This document shows positions 27,044 through 35,477 of a DNA stretch of 64,000 nt, one piece after another. The notes under the pieces were generated by a model. That model saw nothing but the letters and a program-made list of their open reading frames with translations. It was not told the DNA's origin and searched no databases. The position numbers were made by a program, and so were the translations under genes. Source of the DNA: Ligilactobacillus aviarius subsp. aviarius DSM 20655 (lineage in GTDB: Bacteria > Bacillota > Bacilli > Lactobacillales > Lactobacillaceae); NCBI RefSeq assembly GCF_001436315.1, contig NZ_AYZA01000024.1, positions 24,800-88,799 of the forward strand. The letters are read 5' to 3'. Within the stretch, counting starts at the first letter, position 1; every line of letters starts with the position of its first letter.

Positions 27044-27679
27044 ATGGAGAAGCAACGGGTGATCACGCCTGAAGTTCAAGTTTTTAGCAAGGTTGAATTT
27101 GATGCTCCGCAAAAAAGAGTTGGCATCTTAGGCGGAACGTTTAATCCACCGCATTTCGGTCATTTGATGATTGCAGATCAGGTTCAAAGTCAACTGGGGC
27201 TTGATCAGGTGCTATTTATGCCGGATAACATTCCGCCGCATATTGATCATAAAGATGCGATTGATGCGCGCCAGCGGCTTAAGATGCTGCATTTATGCGT
27301 TGATGATAATCCGAAGTTTGGAATTGAAGATTATGAAATCAAACGCGGCGGGGTCAGTTATAGCATTGATACGATGAAAGCATTGACTCAGCAACATCCT
27401 GAAAGTCAATATTACTTTATAATTGGCGGCGATATGGTAGAATATTTACCGAAATGGCGGGAAATTGATGAGCTGGTCAAGCTTGTTCAATTTGTCGGCG
27501 TTGGCCGTCCAGGATTTCATAAACACAGTCAATATCCGCTTTTATGGGTTGATGTTCCTGAGACGGAGATCAGTTCAACGTTGATTCGGCAAAAGGTCAA
27601 AGATGGATGTTCGATCAAGTATCTTGTTCCGGATGCAGTTGAACAGTACATTAACGAGGAGAACTTATATCGTGACTGA
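27044..27679 (+). CDS. nadD: Nicotinate-nucleotide adenylyltransferase
   Basis: NadD makes deamido-NAD from nicotinate mononucleotide and ATP. The 211-residue protein has the nucleotidyltransferase motif GGTFNPPHFGHL (about 29-40) and the C-terminal ISSTLIRQKV. It has about 22 residues ahead of the catalytic domain, more than many homologues. The ATG has AAAGGG upstream. Its end overlaps the yqeK start by 8 bases. Confidence 0.95.
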   Translation: MEKQRVITPEVQVFSKVEFDAPQKRVGILGGTFNPPHFGHLMIADQVQSQLGLDQVLFMPDNIPPHIDHKDAIDARQRLKMLHLCVDDNPKFGIEDYEIKRGGVSYSIDTMKALTQQHPESQYYFIIGGDMVEYLPKWREIDELVKLVQFVGVGRPGFHKHSQYPLLWVDVPETEISSTLIRQKVKDGCSIKYLVPDAVEQYINEENLYRD

Positions 27680-28271
27680 AATTGAATATCAAAAACATTA
27701 TTATCCTGGTTCGCGTTCCGAATTAGTTCAGAAATTAAAAGACTCGTTAAATAAACAATCGCGGTTTGAACATTGTTTACGGGTCGAACAAACGGCGATC
27801 CAGCTTGCAAAACTAAACCATGAAGACGTTGAAAAAGCGGCGGTTGCCGGGCTGATTCATGATTATGCTAAGGAACGCTCAGCAGAAGAATTCAAACGGG
27901 TGATCATTGCCAAAAAGATGGACCTGGATTTATTAAACTGGGGTAATTTCATTTGGCACGGTGAAGTTGGTGCTGAAATCATTCAGGATGAATTAAAAAT
28001 TACGGATGAAGAGATTTTAAATGCGGTGCGGCGGCATACGATCGGTGCGGTTCAAATGACAACGCTTGACAAGATCGTTTACGTTGCCGATTACGTCGAA
28101 CCCGGACGTGATTTTCCGGGAGCAAATTATGCACGCGAAGTGGCGTTTGCTGATTTGGATGACGGGATGCGTTATGAAACCCAGCATACGTTGCAATATT
28201 TGTTGGAAAATAACAAAAAAATTTATCCAGCGGCAATTTTAACGTATAACCAGTGGAACGCCGAAAATTGA
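27672..28271 (+). CDS. yqeK: HD-domain bis(5'-nucleosyl)-tetraphosphatase (symmetrical) YqeK
   Basis: HD hydrolase that cleaves Ap4A into two ADP in studied homologues, 199 residues. The HD motif is LIHDYAK, preceded by FEHCLRVE and followed by WHGEVGAE and VADYVEPGR. I place the start at the GTG at 27672 because GAGGAG (27656-27661) fits it; upstream codons in the same frame overlap nadD and have no ribosome binding site. It overlaps nadD by 8 bases. Confidence 0.92.
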   Translation: MTEIEYQKHYYPGSRSELVQKLKDSLNKQSRFEHCLRVEQTAIQLAKLNHEDVEKAAVAGLIHDYAKERSAEEFKRVIIAKKMDLDLLNWGNFIWHGEVGAEIIQDELKITDEEILNAVRRHTIGAVQMTTLDKIVYVADYVEPGRDFPGANYAREVAFADLDDGMRYETQHTLQYLLENNKKIYPAAILTYNQWNAEN

Positions 28272-28289
28272 TGAAGAGGTGGAATTTAA

Positions 28290-28646
28290 ATGAACGAAAG
28301 CAAAGAATTATTAAAAACAGTTGTTGAAGCTGCCGACAATAAGCGAGCAGAAGATATTATTGCATTAGATGTTCAAAATATCAGTTTGTTAGCGGATTAT
28401 TTTGTAATCATGCAAGCTGACTCAGACCGGCAAGTAAAGGCGATTGCCGAAAACATCGAAGAACAAGCCGAAGAAAAAGGCTATGATGTGCTTGATGTTG
28501 AAGGAAAGAGCGGGGCGAACTGGGTTTTGATCGACCTTGGCGATGTTGTTGCTCATGTATTTAAAGCTGAAACGCGGAAATTCTATAATCTTGAAAAGTT
28601 ATGGGCAGATGCCGATGACGTTGATGTTTCAGCATGGATCAAGTAG
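28290..28646 (+). CDS. rsfS: Ribosomal silencing factor RsfS
   Basis: RsfS binds L14 on the 50S subunit and blocks subunit joining in starvation. The 118-residue protein shows the family pattern DIIALDVQNISLLADYFVI and WVLIDLGDVVAHVF. AAGAGGTGG precedes the ATG. The yqeM methyltransferase gene that follows rsfS in Bacillus is absent; tmcAL comes next. Confidence 0.95.
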   Translation: MNESKELLKTVVEAADNKRAEDIIALDVQNISLLADYFVIMQADSDRQVKAIAENIEEQAEEKGYDVLDVEGKSGANWVLIDLGDVVAHVFKAETRKFYNLEKLWADADDVDVSAWIK

Positions 28647-28649
28647 TCA

Positions 28650-29801
28650 ATGCAACAAATCACAGGAATAATTACTGAGTATAATCCGTTTCATAACGGC
28701 CATCTTTATCAGATTCAGCAAGTCAAGAAGCAATTTCCGGATGTTCCGTTAGTAATTGCAATGAGCGGCAATTTTTTACAGCGCGGGGAACCGGCAATCA
28801 TTGATAAGTGGCACCGGGCCGCTGAATGTTTGGCCAATGGTGCAGATTTAGTAATGGAACTGCCGTTAATGGCGGCCGTTCAACCTGCAGACCGGTTTGC
28901 ATATTATGGGGTGTGGACGCTTGCTCAGATGGGCGTGACGGACTTGTTTTTCGGTGCGGAGCATGCCACGTTTGACTTTATGCATGATGCCCAAAAAGCA
29001 ATGGAAATTACCGGAAACTTTAACAAGTACCATGAGTCGTTTGCAAAAACTTATCAACAGGTAATTGCTGAAAAGGTTGGTCATCAAGTCGATCAGCCGA
29101 ATGACCTGTTAGGATTGGCATATGCGAAGGCCAATTTAAAGCTGAAGGCCGGCATTAACCTTCATCCGATTCAGCGGAAAAATGCAAATTACCATGATAT
29201 TGAGTTGAACGATGCGGGAACGATTGCGAGTGCATCGGCGATTCGCGAAGCCTTGCATCATCAAAATCAAGATTTTGAAAAATTTGTGCCGCACCAAACC
29301 GCTCAAGATTTAAAAAAACAGCCATTAGTATCATGGGATGATTTTTGGATCCATCTTAAGATGGAATTATTGACCCATTCACCGCAAGAATTGGAAAAAA
29401 TTTACGGAATGGCTGAAGGAATTCAATACCGGATGATTGCGATGGCTCAGCGAAGTGAATTTGCCGGGAGCTTTGATTCATGGATCAAAGCGGTTAAAAA
29501 TAAACGGTTTACGTACACGAGGTTAAGCCGGTTGGCAACAATGACGTTGCTGCACATTACCTGGGACGATGTTGCTTCATTTGAGGCCCAACCATATTTG
29601 CGGGTATTAGGGTTTTCTAAGAAGGGACAGGCAGTTTTACATGCTGCCAAAAAGAGTTGCGATCATCCAATTATTACAAACGTTTCTCAAGACGAGAAGA
29701 AGGGAATTTTAAGAATTGATTACCGCGCCGGAAAAGTTTACCAGGCAGTGTGCGGAAATGAACAGGATTTAAAACACGCTCCGATTATGACTGTCAAGTA
29801 A
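28650..29801 (+). CDS. tmcAL: tRNA(Met) cytidine acetate ligase
   Basis: TmcAL (YlbM) makes N4-acetylcytidine at the wobble position of elongator tRNA-Met from acetate and ATP. The 383-residue protein begins with the nucleotidyltransferase-like motif GIITEYNPFHNGHL (about 6-19), followed by MSGNFLQRGEPA. The ATG lies 3 bases after the rsfS stop and has no good Shine-Dalgarno, so translation is probably coupled to rsfS. Confidence 0.93.
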   Translation: MQQITGIITEYNPFHNGHLYQIQQVKKQFPDVPLVIAMSGNFLQRGEPAIIDKWHRAAECLANGADLVMELPLMAAVQPADRFAYYGVWTLAQMGVTDLFFGAEHATFDFMHDAQKAMEITGNFNKYHESFAKTYQQVIAEKVGHQVDQPNDLLGLAYAKANLKLKAGINLHPIQRKNANYHDIELNDAGTIASASAIREALHHQNQDFEKFVPHQTAQDLKKQPLVSWDDFWIHLKMELLTHSPQELEKIYGMAEGIQYRMIAMAQRSEFAGSFDSWIKAVKNKRFTYTRLSRLATMTLLHITWDDVASFEAQPYLRVLGFSKKGQAVLHAAKKSCDHPIITNVSQDEKKGILRIDYRAGKVYQAVCGNEQDLKHAPIMTVK

Positions 29802-29807
29802 ATCAGC

Positions 29808-29836
29808 TTGACGGTGATTTGAATTCCAAGTATAAT
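29808..29836 (+). promoter_or_regulatory. Promoter of yceD
   Basis: TTGACG (29808-29813) and TATAAT (29831-29836) are spaced 17 bases apart, 28 bases before the yceD ATG. Confidence 0.85.
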
Positions 29837-29863
29837 CGACGTGTTGCATTAGGAGGCAAGAAA

Positions 29864-30430
29864 ATGAAGTGGTCATTAAACGAATTGCGTCAGGCAAAGG
29901 AAACGCCCATTGAGTTTGATACAACCCTTGATTTGGAAGCAGCATTAAAGGAACGCCGGAATGATTTGATTTCGGCTGCTCCGGTCCAAGTTGAAGGCGT
30001 CTTTACGGTTGATCAACGGGAAATTTTAGGAAGTTTTAATGTGAAAACTAAAATTCAGGTTCCATCAACCCGGACGTTTGAACCGGTAACAATTCCACTC
30101 GACTTTGACTTCTCAGAATACTATGTCAGTCATCATCAAAATGATTTATCGCAGTTTGATGACTTGGACGTGGTAATTGTGCTTGAAAATGATGTATTAG
30201 CCCTTGAAGATGTGATTATTGACAATATTCTTGTTCAAATTCCAATGCAAGTTCTGAGTAAAAAAGAACAAAATGCAAAATTCAGTGAGATGCCGCAAGG
30301 AAAGAGTTGGGGTGTTTTGACTGAGGATCAGCTGAAAAATAACGCTCACCGGAAAGATCAAATCGATCCGCGGATGGCAAAATTAAAAGATTTTTTCAAA
30401 AACGATGATCAGAAGAATTCGGATGAGTAG
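29864..30430 (+). CDS. yceD: YceD family (DUF177) protein
   Basis: A 188-residue DUF177/YceD protein, implicated in 23S rRNA or 50S maturation in other organisms and almost always next to rpmF, as here. The N-terminus MKWSLNELRQAKE and the motif LEDDVLALEDVIIDN-like region (VLENDVLALEDVIID) are present. Two Cys of some relatives are absent. The ATG at 29864 has AGGAGG upstream; an upstream extension of the frame lies over the promoter and is rejected. Confidence 0.9.
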   Translation: MKWSLNELRQAKETPIEFDTTLDLEAALKERRNDLISAAPVQVEGVFTVDQREILGSFNVKTKIQVPSTRTFEPVTIPLDFDFSEYYVSHHQNDLSQFDDLDVVIVLENDVLALEDVIIDNILVQIPMQVLSKKEQNAKFSEMPQGKSWGVLTEDQLKNNAHRKDQIDPRMAKLKDFFKNDDQKNSDE

Positions 30431-30459
30431 TTGTCAAATTTAAGATTTGCAAGTATAAT
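30431..30459 (+). promoter_or_regulatory. Promoter of rpmF
   Basis: TTGTCA (30431-30436) and TATAAT (30454-30459) are spaced 17 bases apart. The -35 starts right after the yceD stop codon, so rpmF has its own promoter besides read-through from yceD. Confidence 0.85.
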
Positions 30460-30495
30460 TGTTCTTGTCGATTATTTTGAAGGAGGTGGCTCTCA

Positions 30496-30678
30496 ATGGC
30501 AGTACCAGCACGTAAAACATCAAAGACACGTAAGAGATTACGTCGGACAAACTACAAGTTGTCAGTACCTGGTATGAGCGCATGCCCAAATTGTGGTGAA
30601 TTACGTCGTTCACACCGTGTATGCCCAAGTTGTGGTTACTATGGTGATCGCGAAGTTGTTAAAGTAAAGAACAACTAA
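30496..30678 (+). CDS. rpmF: 50S ribosomal protein L32
   Basis: Ribosomal protein bL32, 60 residues, with N-terminal [17 protein letters not shown] and a four-cysteine zinc ribbon (CPNCG and CPSCG). It is therefore the zinc-dependent form. AAGGAGGTGG precedes the ATG. Two terminators follow. Confidence 0.97.
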   Translation: MAVPARKTSKTRKRLRRTNYKLSVPGMSACPNCGELRRSHRVCPSCGYYGDREVVKVKNN

Positions 30679-30695
30679 TTTTTTAAAATTGAAGA

Positions 30696-30769
30696 ATAAA
30701 AAGATCGACGGGACCATGGCCCTCAATCTTTTTGCGGCACGTCAGTGTGAACTGAAGTGCTATTTTTTT
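30696..30769 (+). terminator. Tandem terminators after rpmF
   Basis: The first stem, AAAAAGATCGACGGG/CCCTCAATCTTTTT (about 30698-30733), has a minor bulge. The second, GCACGTCAGT/ACTGAAGTGC (30737-30760), is followed by TATTTTTTT. The second lies close to the engB promoter. Confidence 0.75.
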
Positions 30770-30788
30770 ACCATTGATTAAATTCCTA

Positions 30789-30797
30789 TGCTAGAAT
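30789..30797 (+). promoter_or_regulatory. Extended -10 promoter of engB
   Basis: TGCTAGAAT fits the extended -10 pattern and lies 37 bases before the engB ATG. The -35 is weak. Confidence 0.5.
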
Positions 30798-30833
30798 GGA
30801 AAGCAGATATTATTAGGAGAAAGGAATTAACAC

Positions 30834-31418
30834 ATGGATGTGCATAACGTTGAACTCACGATCAGTGCAGTTCGCCCAGACCAATATCCGCAAGATGGAT
30901 TACCGGAAATCACGTTAACTGGCCGGTCAAATGTCGGCAAATCATCGTTGATCAATACCCTGATCAACCGAAAGAAACTTGCTCATACGTCAAGCCAGCC
31001 TGGAAAAACGCAGACGTTGAATTTTTACCGGATCGAAGATGCAATGTACTTTGTTGATGTTCCGGGATACGGATACGCCAAAGTTTCACAAAAGAACCGT
31101 GAAAAGTGGGCTGAAATGATTGAAACCTACTTTGCCCAACGCGAAGAAACATGCGGTGTTGTTTCACTTGTTGATGCGCGGCATGCGCCAACGAAACTTG
31201 ATCAGCAGATGATCAACTTTATCCATTATTATAAATTGCCGTTATTAGTTGTTGGAACGAAGATCGATAAGGTTCCGAAAAGCAAATGGAATAAAGCCGA
31301 AAGCCAAATTCGCAAAGGATTGCATTTAAGCGGCGATGACCAATTACAGTTATTTTCATCTCAAACCCGCTATGGTAAAGAAGAGGTTTGGGATTGGATC
31401 GAAAAGCATACGATGTAA
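30834..31418 (+). CDS. engB: Ribosome biogenesis GTPase EngB (YihA/YsxC)
   Basis: Small GTPase needed for 50S assembly, 194 residues. G1 is [12 protein letters not shown] (about 30-41), G3 is DVPGYGYA (about 76-83), G4 is GTKIDK (about 141-146) and the SSQT G5-like motif follows. AGGAGAAAGG precedes the ATG. It is followed 14 bases later by a MazG-like gene. The usual upstream clpX/lon neighbours are not here. Confidence 0.95.
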   Translation: MDVHNVELTISAVRPDQYPQDGLPEITLTGRSNVGKSSLINTLINRKKLAHTSSQPGKTQTLNFYRIEDAMYFVDVPGYGYAKVSQKNREKWAEMIETYFAQREETCGVVSLVDARHAPTKLDQQMINFIHYYKLPLLVVGTKIDKVPKSKWNKAESQIRKGLHLSGDDQLQLFSSQTRYGKEEVWDWIEKHTM

Positions 31419-31432
31419 GGAAGGAAAATCAA

Positions 31433-31732
31433 ATGGAATTTAATGAGTATCAAGAAGCAGCAAACCGGACCCTTTACGGAACAGAACAGGTTTTAACCAA
31501 TTGTGCGTTAGGGTTAGCAGGTGAAAGCGGCCAAGTGATCGATCTTGTAAAGGCATATACGTTTAAAGGCCAAAAATTAGATAAAAAGCAATTAACTCAT
31601 GAAATGGGAGACGTTCTTTGGTACTTGTCTCAAATTGCTGAATGGGCAGGAATTCCGTTTGATGAAGTTGCGAAGGAAAATATTGAAACGTTGAATAAGC
31701 GGTATCCAAATGGATTTAAGAGTGAAAATTAG
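31433..31732 (+). CDS. MazG-like nucleotide pyrophosphohydrolase
   Basis: A 99-residue all-alpha NTP pyrophosphatase-like protein. The metal-binding pattern is GLAGESGQVIDLVK (about 29-42) and HEMGDVLWYLSQIAEW (about 57-72), typical of single-domain MazG-like enzymes that hydrolyse non-canonical or house-cleaning NTPs; the substrate is not known. The frame extends upstream into engB, but AAGGAAGGA fits the ATG at 31433. Confidence 0.87.
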   Translation: MEFNEYQEAANRTLYGTEQVLTNCALGLAGESGQVIDLVKAYTFKGQKLDKKQLTHEMGDVLWYLSQIAEWAGIPFDEVAKENIETLNKRYPNGFKSEN

Positions 31733-31744
31733 TGAATGCGAGAA

Positions 31745-31782
31745 GGAAAAATGAGGCTGTGATTGAATCGCAGCCTCATTTA
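31745..31782. terminator. Bidirectional terminator between MazG-like gene and SPJ_0845-like gene
   Basis: The stem ATGAGGCTGTGAT/ATCGCAGCCTCAT is followed on the minus strand by a T run and on the plus strand by a poorer TTTAAAT tract. It separates two convergent genes and belongs to the conserved terminator family. Confidence 0.8.
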
Positions 31783-31786
31783 AATA

Positions 31787-31933
31787 TTATTTTTCTTTCT
31801 TGTGGGAATCATTTTTCTTTGAGGAGTCCTTTTCGGGATCCTTTGGCTTATTATTTGATGTGTTAGTCGGGTCGATTGCAAATTCATCAAATAATTTTTC
31901 AAGGTTTGTTTGCCGGTTGATCTTTAAACTCAT
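31787..31933 (-). CDS. SPJ_0845-like small protein
   Basis: A 48-residue minus-strand frame beginning MSLKINRQTNLEKLFDEFAI and ending in a very polar Lys/Asp/Ser tail. The start has AGAAGGAAG upstream and a promoter (31965-31993), and the stop runs into a shared terminator, so it is a complete gene. The LEKLFDEFA core resembles small proteins annotated as SPJ_0845 family in streptococci and lactobacilli, whose function is unknown. The family match is from memory of the motif, so moderate confidence. Confidence 0.72.
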   Translation of the reverse strand: MSLKINRQTNLEKLFDEFAIDPTNTSNNKPKDPEKDSSKKNDSHKKEK

Positions 31934-31964
31934 AATTCGACTTCCTTCTGCTGTAGTTTTCTTT

Positions 31965-31993
31965 AGCGTACCAGTTTTTATTTAAGTTTTCAA
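31965..31993 (-). promoter_or_regulatory. Promoter of the SPJ_0845-like gene
   Basis: On the minus strand TTGAAA (31988-31993) and TACGCT (31965-31970) are separated by 17 bases, about 30 bases before the start codon. Confidence 0.6.
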
Positions 31994-32017
31994 TTCTAAG
32001 AAAGGGGGACCATCAAA

Positions 32018-33832
32018 ATGGCAACGGAACACATTGAACGAAAATTAAAATTACTTCCGGATTTACCGGGGTGTTACCTGATGAAAGATGTTAACGGACA
32101 TATTATCTACGTTGGAAAAGCCAAAAATTTGAAGAATCGGGTGCGGTCATATTTCAAAAGCAAGCAGGTCGGAAAGCGGGCCCAACTTGTTGCGGAAATT
32201 CGGGATTTCGAAACGATCATCACGTCAACCGATAAGGAAGCTTTCTTGTTGGAAATTACGCTGATTCAAAAGCATCAGCCGTATTACAATACAAAATTAA
32301 AACGCGGAACGGGCTATCCGTACATCAAGATTACGAATGAACGCGATCCGCAGTTGAAGCTTGTAAGTAAAATTAAAAAAGATGGCGGGTACTATTTTGG
32401 ACCATATCCAAATGTTTACGCTGCTCAAGAAACGTTGCAGCTTCTTCAAAAGGTATATCCGCTTCGAAGATGTAACGGCCCACAGAAACGGCCGTGTTTG
32501 TATTATCATATGGGCCAGTGTTTAGGAGCATGTTTCAAAGAAGTCCCTAAGGAAAAATATGATGCTCAAATTGAGAAGATTAAGTCGTTTTTAAACGGCA
32601 ATGTTGCCCCAATCAAAAATGAATTGAAGCGGAAGATGGAAGAGGCTTCGGCTAAGATGGAATTTGAACGGGCGGCGGAATATCGTGATCAGATCCGCTA
32701 TATTGCAATGACCGTTGAAAAGCAGAAAATTATTTCAAATGATTATACGACCCGCGATATTTTTGCGTACTACATGGATAAAGGCTGGATCTCAATTCAA
32801 GTTTTTTGTATCCGTCAAGCCCGGTTAATGAAGCGGGTCAAACGGCTTTTCCCATGTATTGACGAACCTGAGGCCGAATTTACTTCATTTATTTTGCAAT
32901 ATTACAATCAGAAAAACGTTGTTAAACCGCATGAAGTTCTTGTTCCGCAAAATATCGATCATCAGATTTTAAGTGATATTTTAGGAATTCCAGTTCGGAC
33001 ACCGCAACGGGGGCAGAAACGCGATTTATTGAAAATGGCTCAAAAGAATTCCCGCCTTGTCCTTGAAGAAAAGTTCCGGTTGCTTGAACTTGATAACCGG
33101 AAAACAACCGGCGCCATGAATGAAATTATGGATGCGCTCAAGTTGCCGCACGGTCACCGAATCGAAGCATTTGACCATTCCCATATTCAAGGTCAGGACC
33201 TGGTTTCCGCAATGGTTTGTTTCATTGACGGTCAGCCAAATAAAAATGAGTATCGTAAGTATAAGTTGAAGACGGTTGATCACGCGGATGAAGCGGCAAG
33301 TACCCGAGAGGTCATTTATCGCCGATACAGTCGGTTGCTCAAGGAACACGCTCAGCTTCCAGACTTGATTTTAATGGATGGGGCAGAGATCCAAATTGAC
33401 GCTGCGGTCGATGTTTTGCACAATCAACTGGGAATTGATATTCCGGTTGCGGGAATGGTTAAAAATGATCATCACAAAACAGCGGATTTAATGAACCAGA
33501 ACGGAATCAAACTAGAACTCGATCCGAAAAGTCAAGGTTTTTATTTGTTGCAACGAATCCAAGATGAAGTCCACCGGTTTGCGATTACTTATCACCGGCA
33601 GTTACATTCAAAGAATTCACTGTCATCCCGGCTTGAACAAATTCCAGGCGTAGGCCCGAAAACGCGAACCAAACTTTTGCGGAATTTTCATTCAATTAAG
33701 AAAATTGCTGAAGCATCGGTTGAAGAAATTCAAAAACTGGGAATTTCGAAGAAGGTTGCGCAAACGATTCATTTAAGTGCGGGTTCAATTGAAGAAGGCC
33801 GGCAAGATACAAGATTGATTAGAAAAAATTAA
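32018..33832 (+). CDS. uvrC: Excinuclease ABC subunit C
   Basis: UvrC makes both incisions in nucleotide excision repair. The 604-residue protein has the GIY-YIG endonuclease domain (about 14-92, GCYLMKDVNGHIIYVGKAKNLKNRV), a four-Cys cluster near 155-174 (RRCNG..RPCLYYHMGQCLGAC), the UVR coiled coil (about 200-235), the RNase-H-like second nuclease domain (FDHSHIQGQD; LILMDGAEIQ) and C-terminal helix-hairpin-helix repeats (IPGVGPKT). AGAAAGGGGG precedes the ATG. Confidence 0.96.
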   Translation: MATEHIERKLKLLPDLPGCYLMKDVNGHIIYVGKAKNLKNRVRSYFKSKQVGKRAQLVAEIRDFETIITSTDKEAFLLEITLIQKHQPYYNTKLKRGTGYPYIKITNERDPQLKLVSKIKKDGGYYFGPYPNVYAAQETLQLLQKVYPLRRCNGPQKRPCLYYHMGQCLGACFKEVPKEKYDAQIEKIKSFLNGNVAPIKNELKRKMEEASAKMEFERAAEYRDQIRYIAMTVEKQKIISNDYTTRDIFAYYMDKGWISIQVFCIRQARLMKRVKRLFPCIDEPEAEFTSFILQYYNQKNVVKPHEVLVPQNIDHQILSDILGIPVRTPQRGQKRDLLKMAQKNSRLVLEEKFRLLELDNRKTTGAMNEIMDALKLPHGHRIEAFDHSHIQGQDLVSAMVCFIDGQPNKNEYRKYKLKTVDHADEAASTREVIYRRYSRLLKEHAQLPDLILMDGAEIQIDAAVDVLHNQLGIDIPVAGMVKNDHHKTADLMNQNGIKLELDPKSQGFYLLQRIQDEVHRFAITYHRQLHSKNSLSSRLEQIPGVGPKTRTKLLRNFHSIKKIAEASVEEIQKLGISKKVAQTIHLSAGSIEEGRQDTRLIRKN

Positions 33833-33839
33833 AAATGTA

Positions 33840-33848
33840 TGCTACAAT
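33840..33848 (+). promoter_or_regulatory. Extended -10 promoter of the amino acid permease
   Basis: TGCTACAAT fits the extended -10 pattern and lies shortly after the uvrC stop, 47 bases before the permease start. Confidence 0.5.
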
Positions 33849-33895
33849 TTTAACCGTTAATTTTGATAACTAATCAATGGACGGAGTGAATTTCA

Positions 33896-35344
33896 TTGGA
33901 AAATACAAGTCAGTCCTCAAAACTGCGCTGGTATAACATTGCCTTACTGGCATTTACCGTCGTTTGGGGATTTACAAATGTCGTCAATAACTTTGCTAAT
34001 CAAGGACTAACCGTTGTCTTCTCATGGATTTTGATTATGTTCCTTTACTTTATCCCGTATACCTTAATGGTTGGGCAGTTAGGATCAGCATTTCAGAATT
34101 CAGGAGCAGGGGTCAGTTCGTGGATCAACGAATTACTCGGAAGCAAGTGGGCTTACTTAGCTGCTTGGACTTACTGGGTCGTTCACGTTCCGTATTTAGC
34201 TCAAAAACCACAAATTATTATGATCAGTTTAAGCTGGCTTTTCCGCGGCAATGGGACTTTTGTTAATGATACCAAGCCGATTGTTGTTCAATTGCTTAGT
34301 TTAGTTCTCTTCTTAGGATTTGTATGGCTTGCAACTAAAGGATTGAATGCGCTGAAGAAATTAGGGAACATTGCGGGAATCTTGCTGCTGATTATGTCAT
34401 TCCTGTTCATTATTCTTGGAATCAGTGCACCGTTTATTCTTCATACGCACGTTGCAACGCCTAATATGGGCAGCTTGCATGATTATGTGCCAAAATTCAG
34501 TTTCCAATACCTAACGACCCTTTCAATGTTGATTTTTGCAGTTGGTGGTTGTGAAAAAATTTCACCATACGTTAATAAAACGCATAACGCATCCCGCGAA
34601 TTTCCAAAGGGCATGCTTGTGTTAGCAATCATCGTTGCCTTATCAGCAATTTTAGGATCAATTGGAATGGGAATCGTAATTAACGCGCACCACATTCCAA
34701 ATGATTTGATGTCAAACGGGGCATATGAAGCATTCCAAATTCTTGGCCGGTATTACCATGTTGGAGATCTCTTCATGTGGATCTTTGCAATTACCAATAC
34801 ATTAGGTTCAGCAACCGCTTTGGCAGTCTCAATCGATGCGCCGTTACGGATGTTGTTGGATGAAGCCGATGAACGCTTTATTCCAAAGGTTCTTTTAAAG
34901 AAGAACAAGCACGGGGTCTTTATTAACGGTTACAAGATGGTTACAGTTTTAGTTTCCATTTTGATCATTCTCCCAGCCCTTGGAATTAAGGGAATGTCAA
35001 ACTTGTACAACTGGCTTTTGAACTTGAATTCAATTTGTATGCCAATGCGTTACCTTTGGGTATTCTTAGCATACATTATGCTTGTTAAGTACATGGACAA
35101 GTACAAGTCAGACTATGTCTTCGTGAAGAGTAAACCAGTCGGCTACGCATTTGGAATTTGGACATTTGTCTTTACTGCGTTTGCATGTATCATGGGAATG
35201 GTTCCAAAGGCTAACATGGCTGCATTCGCAACAAGTTCATGGTGGTTCCAAATTGCAATGAACGTCATTACCCCAATTATTTTGATTGCGTTAGGATTGA
35301 TTCTTCCAGCAATTGCAAGACGGACAAATAAAATTAACGATTAA
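33896..35344 (+). CDS. APC family amino acid permease
   Basis: A 482-residue membrane protein with about 12 hydrophobic segments, beginning near residue 12. It belongs to the amino acid-polyamine-organocation superfamily, closest in feel to the glutamate/GABA antiporter-like branch (LVGQLGSAFQNSGAGVSSWI; AVGGCEKISPYVNKTHNASREFPKGM). Substrate cannot be told from sequence. The start is a TTG with GGACGGAGTG upstream. It has its own promoter and terminator. Confidence 0.88.
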   Translation: MENTSQSSKLRWYNIALLAFTVVWGFTNVVNNFANQGLTVVFSWILIMFLYFIPYTLMVGQLGSAFQNSGAGVSSWINELLGSKWAYLAAWTYWVVHVPYLAQKPQIIMISLSWLFRGNGTFVNDTKPIVVQLLSLVLFLGFVWLATKGLNALKKLGNIAGILLLIMSFLFIILGISAPFILHTHVATPNMGSLHDYVPKFSFQYLTTLSMLIFAVGGCEKISPYVNKTHNASREFPKGMLVLAIIVALSAILGSIGMGIVINAHHIPNDLMSNGAYEAFQILGRYYHVGDLFMWIFAITNTLGSATALAVSIDAPLRMLLDEADERFIPKVLLKKNKHGVFINGYKMVTVLVSILIILPALGIKGMSNLYNWLLNLNSICMPMRYLWVFLAYIMLVKYMDKYKSDYVFVKSKPVGYAFGIWTFVFTAFACIMGMVPKANMAAFATSSWWFQIAMNVITPIILIALGLILPAIARRTNKIND

Positions 35345-35352
35345 AATCATTG

Positions 35353-35384
35353 AAGCACGGCGAATCGGTCGTGCTTTTATTTTT
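35353..35384 (+). terminator. Terminator after the amino acid permease
   Basis: The stem AAGCACG/CGTGCTT (35353-35376) is followed by TTATTTTT. Confidence 0.8.
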
Positions 35385-35477
35385 AATCAAAACTTGATAT
35401 AGTTATAGCGAGTAAAATATGCCAGTTAGAGAGACTGGATCGATTAAATAAATTGTAGAAAGAGGAACAAAAAGACA

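Noticed and set aside
29819-29863. Upstream extension of yceD
   Set aside because: It overlaps the -10 of a good promoter; AGGAGG fits the ATG at 29864.
30440-30628. 62-residue minus-strand frame opposite rpmF
   Set aside because: It is antisense to L32 and its promoter, with no translation signals.
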